Below, piece after piece: positions 39,931 to 48,178 of a DNA stretch of 64,000 nucleotides (positions are counted from its first letter, which is position 1; every line of letters starts with the position of its first letter). Below the pieces are notes generated by a model. It made no database searches. It was not told where the DNA came from and was given only the letters and a program-made list of their open reading frames with translations. The stretch spans positions 930,001 through 994,000 of the forward strand of contig NZ_FTMQ01000002.1 of NCBI RefSeq assembly GCF_900156055.1. Direction: 5' to 3'. The position numbers and the translations under genes were made by a program. Source of the DNA: Rhizobium sp. RU33A (GTDB taxonomy: Bacteria > Pseudomonadota > Alphaproteobacteria > Rhizobiales > Rhizobiaceae).

Positions 39931-40332
39931 TCATTGTCGAGCGCAGGAGGGGTCGAGGATCCATTCGGCGCTGTCGTTCCACACGTCGGTCTCGACGATG
40001 AGCCCGTGGCGCACGACGAAGCGGTCGACATAGCGATTGTTGTCGAAGCCTCGGCCATCCGGCCATTCACCGTAGAGGTAGCCGAGGCTGTAGATGATCG
40101 TCTCACCGTCGCCGGGCACAACGTCATAGCGCTCGATGCGCTTCTTTACCCATTTGTAGCGGGAGGCGTTGAAGCCTGTGGGACCGCTTGGGCTATCGAA
40201 CACCCGGTTGCCTGTGAACCTGCAGACGAAGCTTGCATCGACATATCGGGCTGCCCGTACGGGGTCTGGCGCCATGGAGGCCTCCAGGTAATCTTTGACT
40301 GCCTGCAGGTCGCGCTGCGCAATGTCGTTCAT
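39931..40332 (-). CDS. NTF2-like/SnoaL-like protein of the catabolic cluster
   Basis: The 133-residue protein has the NTF2-like layout: an N-terminal helix (LQAVKDYLEASMAPDPVRAARYV), then curved sheet strands (GETIIYSLGYLYGEWPDG; VDRFVVRHGLIVETDVWNDS). Members include small isomerases and carrier-like proteins; here it may act on an intermediate of the cluster, but no catalytic residue can be named with confidence. It is divergent from the CodA-like amidohydrolase across a promoter with the AACTG-N4-CAGTT palindrome. Confidence 0.75.
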   Translation of the reverse strand: MNDIAQRDLQAVKDYLEASMAPDPVRAARYVDASFVCRFTGNRVFDSPSGPTGFNASRYKWVKKRIERYDVVPGDGETIIYSLGYLYGEWPDGRGFDNNRYVDRFVVRHGLIVETDVWNDSAEWILDPSCARQ

Positions 40333-40366
40333 TTTTTATCCCCGTCTGTTGCCATGATCGACATTA

Positions 40367-40380
40367 AACTGCATACAGTT
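40367..40380. promoter_or_regulatory. Palindromic candidate operator AACTGCATACAGTT
   Basis: AACTG and CAGTT flank CATA in the 79-base gap between the divergent NTF2-like and CodA-like genes. It contains TGCATACA, the reverse of the TGTATGCA at 39013-39020 near the GntR-controlled ABC operon, which suggests one regulator serves both promoters. Confidence 0.5.
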
Positions 40381-40411
40381 ACTCTATTCAATTCCTATTT
40401 TGGCTTCAAGC

Positions 40412-41680
40412 ATGAGTTCCATTCCCGCCTTCGATACCCTTATCCGCAACGCTGCCCTGCAGGGGAGCGTGGCCCTGACGGACATCGGCATCCGTGATGG
40501 GCGCATTGCCGCGATCATTCCTGTTGCGCAGCGCGGCGAAGCTAAGGCTCATCTAGTAGAGGATGTCGGTGGCCGTCTCGTTTTGCCGGGTTTCGTCGAC
40601 ACCCATGTCCATCTGGACAAATCCTGTCTTCTTGCATGCTGCAGGGGTGTTGGGGGAGGGTTGAAAGGCGCCGTTGCGGCAGTGTCGCGGCTGAAGCAGG
40701 ACTTCACGGAAGAAGATGTCTATCGCCGTGGTGCCCGAACCATCGAAATGGCTATCCTGCAAGGCACCATGCATATGCGCACGCATGTGGAGATCGATCC
40801 GCGTGTGGGTCTGCGAAGCCTTGCTGCGATCCAGCGCCTGAAGCGCGACTATGCCTTCGCCATCGACCTTTCTATCTGTGTCTTTCCGCAGGAGGGCCTG
40901 TTTAATGATCCCGGTACCGAGGCGCTGCTTGAGAGAGCGCTGGACAGTGGCGCGGATCTCCTCGGCGGATGTCCCTATACGGACAGCGACCCTGCTGCGC
41001 ATATGGAGCGTCTGTTTGACATGGCAGTGAGCCATGACGTCGATCTCGATTTCCACCTTGATTTCGATCTCGATCCGAGCTGGACCCATATGGATGACAT
41101 CTGTCGCTTGACGGAAGCCAGGGGTTGGCAGGGGCGGGTGGCGATCGGCCATGTCACCAAACTGGCCGCAATGGAGGAGACGGCATTCGAGCGGCATGTA
41201 GCCCTGTTAAGGGCCGCCGGCGTTGCGGTCACGGCCCTGCCTTCGACAGATCTCTATCTCAACGGGCGCGACAAGGGGTTTCGTGCGCCGCGCGGAGTGG
41301 CGCCCGTGCATGTGTTGGCTGAGCTAGGCATCACGACATCTATTGCGACGAATAACGTCATGAATCCCTTCACGCCTTACGGCGATTGCTCCTTGCTGCG
41401 TATGGCCAATCTCTACGCAAATCTCATGCACATTGGACCCGAAGGCTTCTCCCAATGCCTGGGTTTGATCACGCAAGACGCCGCCCGTCTGATGCGTATC
41501 GACGGCTACGGCCTTGCGCCCGGCCACTTCGCAGACCTGATCGTTCACGATGCGACAGATGAAGACGAGGCTTTCGGCAGCATTGCTCCCGTCTTGATGG
41601 GTTTCAAGAAAGGCAGGAAGACCTTCGAGCGCCGGGCCGAAATTCTGTCATGGTCGGCGAGCGGCGATCCCACAGTCTAA
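40412..41680 (+). CDS. CodA-like amidohydrolase with altered catalytic residues
   Basis: The 422-residue protein aligns with cytosine deaminase. It has VLPGFVDTHVHLDKS (His65, His67), His215 in DFHLDFDLDP, and IGHVTKLAAM (CodA SHTTAM). Two active-site positions differ from CodA. The glutamate after HxD (VHCDEID) is Phe218 here, and the aspartate of GHDDV is Asn314 in IATNNVMNPF. Members of this branch may therefore use a different reaction or may not deaminate cytosine. The start at 40412 (MSSIPAFDT) is preferred over a TTG four codons earlier. It is divergent from the NTF2-like gene. Confidence 0.82.
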   Translation: MSSIPAFDTLIRNAALQGSVALTDIGIRDGRIAAIIPVAQRGEAKAHLVEDVGGRLVLPGFVDTHVHLDKSCLLACCRGVGGGLKGAVAAVSRLKQDFTEEDVYRRGARTIEMAILQGTMHMRTHVEIDPRVGLRSLAAIQRLKRDYAFAIDLSICVFPQEGLFNDPGTEALLERALDSGADLLGGCPYTDSDPAAHMERLFDMAVSHDVDLDFHLDFDLDPSWTHMDDICRLTEARGWQGRVAIGHVTKLAAMEETAFERHVALLRAAGVAVTALPSTDLYLNGRDKGFRAPRGVAPVHVLAELGITTSIATNNVMNPFTPYGDCSLLRMANLYANLMHIGPEGFSQCLGLITQDAARLMRIDGYGLAPGHFADLIVHDATDEDEAFGSIAPVLMGFKKGRKTFERRAEILSWSASGDPTV

Positions 41681-41766
41681 AATTGTTGGCGCACGCTACC
41701 GCCGGCGCGGTCGAGGATCCCAGCGCAGCTCGTTCAAGCCGAGCCTCGGAGTTTCCGGAGAGCCCC

Positions 41767-41791
41767 CCTGACTGCCGTGTAGGCAGTCAGG
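41767..41791. terminator. Hairpin between the CodA-like gene and the peptide-ABC operon
   Basis: CCTGACTGCC and GGCAGTCAGG form a ten-base perfect stem with a five-base loop (GTGTA). A second small hairpin around GGGCCCATG follows. It lies between convergent genes, and both transcripts could end here; no long T-tract is present. Confidence 0.5.
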
Positions 41792-41827
41792 AAGGGCCCA
41801 TGTGATAATGGGCGTCGCCCTTGCTGC

Positions 41828-43669
41828 TCAAGACAGCTGCACGAAATGCCCCTTGCTGACTTCGCGGTACTCGCGGCGGGGCGGCGTATAGCCGGTAGGC
41901 CGCACCGGGCTTTTCAATTCGTCGATGGCCGCGCTGCGTCTCAGGCCACGGCGCTCGGGATCGGGAACCGGCACGGCTGCCAACAGCTTTTTTGTGTAGT
42001 CATGCTGCGGGTTGTCGAAGATCGCGGCGCGGGGGCCGATCTCGACGATTTCGCCTAGATACATGACAGCAACCCGGTGGCTGATCCGCTCGACTACAGC
42101 CATGTCATGGCTAATGAACAGGAAGGCGAGATTGAATTCTTCCTGCAGGTCCATCAGCAAGTTGCACACCTGTGCCTTGATCGAGACATCAAGCGCCGAC
42201 ACGCTTTCGTCGGCCACGATGACTTTCGGATTAAGCGATAGAGCGCGGGCGATCGCGATGCGTTGGCGCTGGCCGCCCGAAAACTCATGCGGATAACGAT
42301 CCATCATCTCCGGGGTAAGGCCAACTTTGCGCAAAAGATCGGCGACTTTGGCCTGAGCTTCCTGCCGCGTGCCGAGGCGGTGCTTGAGGTAGGGTTCGGC
42401 AATCGCGGCACCCACCGTCATGCGCGGGTTCAGACTCGAAAACGGGTCCTGAAAGATCATCTGCACGCTGCGGCGCATCGCGCGCAGGCTTGGCTGGTCG
42501 AGTGAGAGGACATTGTAGCCGTCGAGATGAACTTCCCCACTCTCGGGCTCGACGAGACGCGTGATGGAACGTCCGGTGGTCGACTTGCCGCAACCGCTTT
42601 CGCCGACGATGGACAGGGTCTCTCCCTGGAAGAGGTCGAACGAAACCCCCTCAACCGCATGAACCGCACCGGTTTGCCGACCGAAGAGACCGCTGCGGAT
42701 CGGGAAGCGTGTCACCAGGTTCTTGACCGCGAGCACTGGCGTCTTGCCGACATCCACAGTGTTCGCCACTTCGGTCGGCTCGTTTGCCAGACCCGAACCG
42801 ATATCGATGATTGGAAATCGCAGCGGCCAGGCATGATCCTGCATCGAGCCGAGCTTTGGCACAGCGGCAAGCAATGCACGCGTATAGGGGTGCTCGCCGC
42901 GGTGGAAAACCTCGGCCGTTGGTCCTTGCTCGACCACGTCGCCACGCAGCATGACGATGGTGCGGTCGGCGATCTCAGCCACCACGCCCATGTCGTGGGT
43001 GATGAAGAGAACGGACATGCCCTCTTCCTCTTGCAGCTCTTTAATCAGGTCAAGAATCTGGCCCTGGATTGTCACGTCAAGCGCCGTTGTCGGTTCGTCG
43101 GCGATCAACAGATTCGGGCGGGAAGCCAGCGCCATGGCAATCATCACGCGTTGTCGCATGCCGCCGGAAAACTGATGCGGATAATCGTCGAAGCGGTTGG
43201 CCGCATTGGGAATGCGCACCTTGTCCAGCATACGGATCGTCTCGGCACGGGCTTCGCTTCTCGTCATGCCCTTGTGCCGCGTCAACACTTCCGAGATTTG
43301 CCGTCCGATCGTGAAGATCGGATTGAGGCTGGTCATCGGCTCCTGGAAAATCATTGCCGCCGCATTGCCACGGACAGCTTGCATATCCTTTTCAGCCAGC
43401 GACAGAATGTCATGCCTGTTCAGCCAGATGCGTCCCTCGACGCGACTTTGTGCACGGGCCAGAAGGCGCATGATCGACAGCGAGGTGACGCTCTTGCCGG
43501 AGCCGGATTCGCCGACAATAGCGACGGTTTCTCCGGGTTTCACGTCGAAGGAAATATTGCGCACGACTGTCCGCCACTGACCGTCGACGAGAAAGGACGT
43601 CGTCAGATTCTCGACCGAGAGAACGGCGGGTGTCTCAAGTTTGGCGGCGGCTGTCGTCATGGCGTTCAT
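41828..43669 (-). CDS. Dipeptide/oligopeptide-type ABC importer ATPase with two fused ATPase domains
   Basis: The 613-residue protein joins the DppD-like and DppF-like ATPases in one chain, like GsiA. Each half has a full set of motifs. First half: VGESGSGKS, the [10 protein letters not shown] signature and [12 protein letters not shown]. Second half: [25 protein letters not shown] and [12 protein letters not shown]. It powers the importer whose permeases and binding protein lie upstream in the same operon (49687-41828). It is separated from the DUF1028 gene by 48 bases. Confidence 0.94.
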   Translation of the reverse strand: MNAMTTAAAKLETPAVLSVENLTTSFLVDGQWRTVVRNISFDVKPGETVAIVGESGSGKSVTSLSIMRLLARAQSRVEGRIWLNRHDILSLAEKDMQAVRGNAAAMIFQEPMTSLNPIFTIGRQISEVLTRHKGMTRSEARAETIRMLDKVRIPNAANRFDDYPHQFSGGMRQRVMIAMALASRPNLLIADEPTTALDVTIQGQILDLIKELQEEEGMSVLFITHDMGVVAEIADRTIVMLRGDVVEQGPTAEVFHRGEHPYTRALLAAVPKLGSMQDHAWPLRFPIIDIGSGLANEPTEVANTVDVGKTPVLAVKNLVTRFPIRSGLFGRQTGAVHAVEGVSFDLFQGETLSIVGESGCGKSTTGRSITRLVEPESGEVHLDGYNVLSLDQPSLRAMRRSVQMIFQDPFSSLNPRMTVGAAIAEPYLKHRLGTRQEAQAKVADLLRKVGLTPEMMDRYPHEFSGGQRQRIAIARALSLNPKVIVADESVSALDVSIKAQVCNLLMDLQEEFNLAFLFISHDMAVVERISHRVAVMYLGEIVEIGPRAAIFDNPQHDYTKKLLAAVPVPDPERRGLRRSAAIDELKSPVRPTGYTPPRREYREVSKGHFVQLS

Positions 43670-43717
43670 GGTTTCCGGATCCGATCCTTGAAAGGTGCTG
43701 TTCTGATGCAGTCGCGT

Positions 43718-44476
43718 TCAGGCAGGCTTCAGGGGCGTGGCAAAGGAAGGCGAGGGGCGGCCATCAGCGATGCGGGCCGCTTCAAGGGCGGCAATCTTCT
43801 CGTCGATCAGGCGGCGATCAGTCAGGCCATGCGGATTGGCGCGTGTCGGCATGGTTTCCACGACATGCAGGAAACGCTCCTGAGCCACGGCATAAAGCCG
43901 TCGCAACTCACCCAGCGGATCGGGATGGTCGTCGGCGCGGATGTCGAGCCACGGATAGTCCTGGTCGCGGCAGATTTTGAGGGCTGCCGACTGCCGTCCC
44001 CGTTTGTCGCCACCGGCCGCCTCGCCGGCATCCATCGCCGCCAAAAGCCGTTCGGGGAGGGGCGTACCTTCGGTCTCCTTGTAGACCCGCAAGGTCTCGG
44101 CAATGACATTGGGGCCCACCAGCATGTTCCCGGCGACCGATACATCGTCATCAATGATGTGCCCGGCCCAGTCGATGCATTTTTGACCTGTGAAGGCAGC
44201 GTTCCGGCCTTGCCCGTCAATCAGATGCATTTGTCGTTGTTGGCACCCATCGTCGCGATCGGTCAGAGTTGCGATGATCGACTCGGGTGACTGGCCATCG
44301 GCTAATAGCATCAAGCCGTCGGTGCCGTAGAGCGGGCTGATGAATGCTTGAGTGGCAATGGCGCCGATTCCCCCGCGCATGGAGGGTACGATGGCGCCGA
44401 CCGCGAAAAAGCGGCTGGCGACGGCGATGCCGAGATGTCCGGTTTCAGGATCCCGTGCAACGATTGACCAGGTCAT
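43718..44476 (-). CDS. DUF1028 (Ntn-hydrolase superfamily) protein
   Basis: The 252-residue protein matches DUF1028: MTWSIVARDPETGHLGIAVASRFFAVG at the N-terminus, GGIGAIATQAFISPLYG, and CIDWAGHIIDDDVSVAGNML, given here in parts. The fold belongs to the Ntn hydrolases, where the residue after the initiator Met (Thr2 here) would be the nucleophile after processing. No reaction is established for the family. Its place between the second GGT-fold gene and the importer ATPase suggests a hydrolase acting on the imported compound. It ends four bases after the neighbouring gene's stop region and is clearly in the operon. Confidence 0.85.
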   Translation of the reverse strand: MTWSIVARDPETGHLGIAVASRFFAVGAIVPSMRGGIGAIATQAFISPLYGTDGLMLLADGQSPESIIATLTDRDDGCQQRQMHLIDGQGRNAAFTGQKCIDWAGHIIDDDVSVAGNMLVGPNVIAETLRVYKETEGTPLPERLLAAMDAGEAAGGDKRGRQSAALKICRDQDYPWLDIRADDHPDPLGELRRLYAVAQERFLHVVETMPTRANPHGLTDRRLIDEKIAALEAARIADGRPSPSFATPLKPA

Positions 44477-44479
44477 GAA

Positions 44480-46264
44480 TTATCTCCCGATCGCATAAGC
44501 TTGCATGAGCCTTGGCGTCGCGGCTGCTCGTAGCAAACCGTCAGCATCGCGGCGTGCGGCGGTCAGTCGGCCGACGGTCCAGGGATCAGCCGGCGTGATG
44601 TCGTGTCCCATGGCCTTCAGCGCCTTGATGGTCTCTGCGCCGATCGAGCTTTCGATCATCACATTGCCCGGCTGGCTGGTGCGCGGATAGAAGGAGCCGG
44701 GGAAATGCGCGGTGTGGAAGAGCGGCATGTCGATCGCCGCCTGCAGGTTCTGCTTGTGATGCACATAGCGGAGGAAGAAGGACAGCTGCCACTGGTCCTG
44801 CTGGTCGCCGCCAGGCGTTCCAAAAGCCAGGGTCGGGCGGCCTTCATAGAGCGCGATCGATGGTGTCAGCGTGGTGCGCGGGCGCTTGCCAGGGGCCAGC
44901 GAAGTCGGAAGACCCGGCTTCAGCCAGAACATCTGGGCGCGGGAATTGAGGCAGAAGCCGAGGCCGGGAATGATCGGCGAGGATTGCAGCCAGCCGCCTG
45001 ATGGCGTGACCGATACCATGTTGCCCTCGCGGTCGATGACATCGATGTGGACGGTGTCGCCTCGCTTTTCCGTCAGATGCGACATGGTCGGCTCGTAGAC
45101 AGCGCCCGTGCCGGACATGGATGCAAGCATCTCCATGGTCAGGTCATGCTGGGTTTCGAAACCCGGCAATCGGCCTGGACGCAGATCCATGGACCCGGTG
45201 GTGCCGATCAGCTTGCGGCGCGCGTCATTGTAGGCATCCGACAACAGTTGCTCCATCGGCACGCTGGCAAAGGCCGGGTCCCCGTAATAGACCTCGCGGT
45301 CGGCATAGGCGAGCTTCATGGTCTCAACAACGGTGTGGACGAAATCCGGACCCAGCGGGTCCATGGCCGCGACATCAAAACCCTTCAGAAGCGCCAGTGA
45401 TTGCAGCAGCACCGGCCCCTGGCCCCATGGTCTTGTCTTGGCGATGGTCCAGCCGTGATAGTCGAACGTTTGCGGTGCTTCTACCGTGGCCGACCAGCCG
45501 GCCATGTCGTCAGCGGTCAACACGCCCTTGTGGCGGCTGCCGCTGGCATCCATCACGTCGGCGGTCTTCAGATAGTCCTCGATCGCCTCGGCGACGAAGC
45601 CCCGGTAGAAGGCGTCGCGGGCCGCATCGATTTGGTTTTCGCGACCGGTCGCGCATTCTGCCTCATTGATGATGCGGGTGTATGTGGCGGCAAGAACCGG
45701 ATTGCAAAACAGCGCATGCGGTTCGGGCGCCACGCCGCCCGGCAGCCAGGTCTCGTAGGACGTCGGCCATTCCTTCTCGAAGAACTCGGCCAGGCCCTTA
45801 ATCGTGGCCGAGACGCGCGGCAGCATCGGGTGGCCATCTCTGGCATAGTGGATGGCCGGTTCCAGCACCTCGCGCACGGTCATCGTGCCATAGTTCCGCA
45901 GCATCAGCATCCAGCCGTCGAAGGCGCCGGGAATGACGGTGGCGAGCAAGCCATCGCCAGGGATAATCGACAGCCCCTCGCACGTATAGTGCTCGATGGT
46001 CGCGCCGGCCGGGGCAGGCCCCTGCGCGCAGATTACCTCGACCTTGCCGGTCTTCGCCGAATAGATCAGCGCCGGCATGTCGCCGCCCGGGCCCACAAGA
46101 TGCGGCTCCAGGATCTGCAGCACAAAGCCGGTCGCGACCGCCGCATCGAAAGCATTGCCGCCTTTTTCCAGAATGCTCATGCCGACGGCAGAGGCGATCC
46201 AGTGGGTGGAGGTGACGACACCGAATGTGCCGAGGATCTCCGGGCGGGTGGTAAACTCAGTCAT
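44480..46264 (-). CDS. Gamma-glutamyltransferase-fold hydrolase 2 (variant substrate pocket)
   Basis: The 594-residue Ntn-hydrolase has STHWIASAVGMSILEKGGNA, the nucleophile site KRGDTVHIDVID with Thr404, VSVTPSGGWLQSS, and the C-terminal core GKRPRTTLTPSI and GTPGGDQQDQW. It lacks a signal peptide. The region that normally holds the carboxylate-binding arginine reads ICAQGPAPAGAT, with Pro83 in that place, so a gamma-glutamyl substrate is unlikely. The QQDQWQ pattern is typical of a recognisable GGT subfamily linked to peptide importers. It lies between the DppC permease and the DUF1028 gene. Confidence 0.9.
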   Translation of the reverse strand: MTEFTTRPEILGTFGVVTSTHWIASAVGMSILEKGGNAFDAAVATGFVLQILEPHLVGPGGDMPALIYSAKTGKVEVICAQGPAPAGATIEHYTCEGLSIIPGDGLLATVIPGAFDGWMLMLRNYGTMTVREVLEPAIHYARDGHPMLPRVSATIKGLAEFFEKEWPTSYETWLPGGVAPEPHALFCNPVLAATYTRIINEAECATGRENQIDAARDAFYRGFVAEAIEDYLKTADVMDASGSRHKGVLTADDMAGWSATVEAPQTFDYHGWTIAKTRPWGQGPVLLQSLALLKGFDVAAMDPLGPDFVHTVVETMKLAYADREVYYGDPAFASVPMEQLLSDAYNDARRKLIGTTGSMDLRPGRLPGFETQHDLTMEMLASMSGTGAVYEPTMSHLTEKRGDTVHIDVIDREGNMVSVTPSGGWLQSSPIIPGLGFCLNSRAQMFWLKPGLPTSLAPGKRPRTTLTPSIALYEGRPTLAFGTPGGDQQDQWQLSFFLRYVHHKQNLQAAIDMPLFHTAHFPGSFYPRTSQPGNVMIESSIGAETIKALKAMGHDITPADPWTVGRLTAARRDADGLLRAAATPRLMQAYAIGR

Positions 46265-46288
46265 GCAATGTTCCTTCGCAGGTATTCG

Positions 46289-47164
46289 TCAGGATTCCCG
46301 GGGGTCGAGCGCATCGCGCAGACCATCGCCGAGCAGATTGAAGCCGATCACGACCAGGAAGATCGCCGCCCCCGGCCACATGGCCATCCAGGGTGCCTGA
46401 TCGAGGAAATTCTTCGCGACATTGAGCATCGAACCCCAGCTTGGCGCGGGAGGCTGCTGGCCAAGCCCAAGGAAGGATAGGCTCGCTTCGGCAATGATGG
46501 CGGTTGCCACTGTCAGCGTGGCCTGAACGATGATGGGTGCTGTGATGTTGGGCAGAATGTAACGCAGCATGATGTCGAGATGGCCAAGGCCGATCGAGCG
46601 GGCGCCTTCGACATAATCTTCCGTCTTGACGGCCAGAACCTGGCCGCGGGTCAGCCGCACGAAGACCGGCATGGCCGAGAGCCCGATGGCGATCATCGCA
46701 TTGGTGAGGCTGGGGCCGAGGAAGGCTGCCAGCGCGATCGCCATGATCAGGAAGGGCAGGGCGAGGAATGCCTCGGTGATGCGCGAGATGACCTGATCGA
46801 CCCAGCCGCCGAAATAGCCGGCAATCAGGCCGAAAGGCACGCCGATGACGATCGAGATGGCAACCGAAAATATGCCGGCCATTAGCGAAGCCTGTGCGCC
46901 CCAGATCATCCGGGACAGGATATCGCGGCCGATGTCGTCCGTTCCCATCCAGTGCTCAGCAGATGGCGCCTTGCGGATGGCGGTCCAGCTGGTGGCCAGC
47001 GGATCGGGGATTGGCAGAAGCGGTGCCGACAAGGCCAGGATCGCGAAGAACAGAATGATGCAGAGCCCCACAAGCGCGCTGCGATTGGCTTTCAGCTTGC
47101 GCCATGCCCGGTTGCCGCTTTTGGCCGGAACGCTCGCTGCCACAGTCGGATTAAGCGTCGTCAT
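46289..47164 (-). CDS. Peptide-type ABC importer permease (DppC-like)
   Basis: The 291-residue permease has an N-terminal cytoplasmic tail, six hydrophobic segments, the conserved GTDDIGRDILSRMIWGAQ block and the EAA loop EGARSIGLGHLDIMLRYILP. The start at 47164 (MTTLNPTVAAS) overlaps the end of the DppB-like gene by four bases; the longer frame is not conserved. It pairs with that permease in the membrane. Confidence 0.94.
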   Translation of the reverse strand: MTTLNPTVAASVPAKSGNRAWRKLKANRSALVGLCIILFFAILALSAPLLPIPDPLATSWTAIRKAPSAEHWMGTDDIGRDILSRMIWGAQASLMAGIFSVAISIVIGVPFGLIAGYFGGWVDQVISRITEAFLALPFLIMAIALAAFLGPSLTNAMIAIGLSAMPVFVRLTRGQVLAVKTEDYVEGARSIGLGHLDIMLRYILPNITAPIIVQATLTVATAIIAEASLSFLGLGQQPPAPSWGSMLNVAKNFLDQAPWMAMWPGAAIFLVVIGFNLLGDGLRDALDPRES

Positions 47165-48114
47165 AGGCTGGCCCTCATGCGCGGATTGAGGATGACATAG
47201 AGCACGTCTGCCACGAGGTTCATCAGGATGAAGCCGACGGCGGTGCACAGCACGACACCCTGAACCACCGCATAATCGCGGTTGAACACGGCATCGACGA
47301 TCAGCTTGCCAAAACCCGGAATGGTGAAGATCTGCTCGGTCAGTACCGCGCCGGCGAGAAGCTCGCCGAACAGAAGGGCGCTGAGCGTCACGATCGGCAG
47401 CAGCGCGTTGCGGAATGTGTGGCTGAGAATGACGACCCGTTCGGACAAGCCCTTGGCGCGCGCCGTGCGGATGTAGTCGGACTTCATCACGCTCAACATG
47501 GCCGATCGGGTGTGGCGCATCAAGGTCGCGGCGAGTGCTGTGCCGAGCACGAAGGCCGGCATGATCATGGTTTCGATCGAGCGCACCGGATCGACAAAGA
47601 TCGATTCATAGCCCGAAGCCGGCAGCCAGCCGAGTTTAACCGAGACCAGCAGGATCAGCATGATGCCGAGCCAGAAATTCGGGATGGAGAGACCGGACAG
47701 TGCGACGATATTGGCGATATAGTCGATGACGGTGTTCTTCTTGACGGCAGCCAGAATGCCCATGGGAACGCCGATGACAAAGGCGAAGATCATCGACATG
47801 ATCGCCAGCTGGATCGTGACGGGTAGTTTCTCGCCGATCAGTTCCAGTACGGGCTGGTTGGTGCGCAGCGATATGCCAAAATCACCCTGCAGCACGTTGG
47901 CGATCCAGTAGCCGTATTGGTAGATCACAGGGTCGTTCAGACGATATTTATCTCGCAGGAATTCAATCACCTGCGGGTCACGCTCTTCGCCGGCCATGGC
48001 GAGGATCGGATCGCCCGGCAGCAGCTTCTGCAGCGAGAAGACAAAGATCGACACGATCAGAAGCGTCGGTATGGCGACCAACAGCCGTTTTCCGATGTAG
48101 ATATGCATGAACAT
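47161..48114 (-). CDS. Peptide-type ABC importer permease (DppB-like)
   Basis: The 317-residue permease has the DppB-type N-terminal helix (LLVAIPTLLIVSIFVFSL), the QKLLPGDP signature, six hydrophobic segments and the cytoplasmic loop RTARAKGLSERVVILSHTFRNALLP. An in-frame ATG two codons in is also possible. It lies after the binding-protein gene and a strong hairpin, and overlaps the DppC-like gene. Confidence 0.94.
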   Translation of the reverse strand: MFMHIYIGKRLLVAIPTLLIVSIFVFSLQKLLPGDPILAMAGEERDPQVIEFLRDKYRLNDPVIYQYGYWIANVLQGDFGISLRTNQPVLELIGEKLPVTIQLAIMSMIFAFVIGVPMGILAAVKKNTVIDYIANIVALSGLSIPNFWLGIMLILLVSVKLGWLPASGYESIFVDPVRSIETMIMPAFVLGTALAATLMRHTRSAMLSVMKSDYIRTARAKGLSERVVILSHTFRNALLPIVTLSALLFGELLAGAVLTEQIFTIPGFGKLIVDAVFNRDYAVVQGVVLCTAVGFILMNLVADVLYVILNPRMRASL

Positions 48115-48136
48115 CCGGTCCTGATTTCAGCGGGTG

Positions 48137-48163
48137 CCTGCGGAGCGCCATGCGCTCCGCAGG
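48137..48163 (-). other. Very stable intercistronic hairpin after the binding-protein gene
   Basis: CCTGCGGAGCGC (48137-48148) and GCGCTCCGCAGG (48152-48163) form a 12-base perfect stem with the loop CAT, between the binding-protein and permease genes. No T-tract follows on the minus strand. Similar structures in binding-protein operons raise the level of the upstream mRNA. Confidence 0.7.
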
Positions 48164-48178
48164 AGAGATCGAGGCGGA

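Noticed and set aside
42527..44290. Open frame of 587 codons on the plus strand
   Set aside because: It is antisense to the fused ABC ATPase and DUF1028 genes, whose motifs are unmistakable; the product has no recognisable domain.
45401..46480. Open frame of 359 codons on the plus strand
   Set aside because: It is antisense to GGT-fold gene 2 and the DppC-like gene and shows no protein family features.
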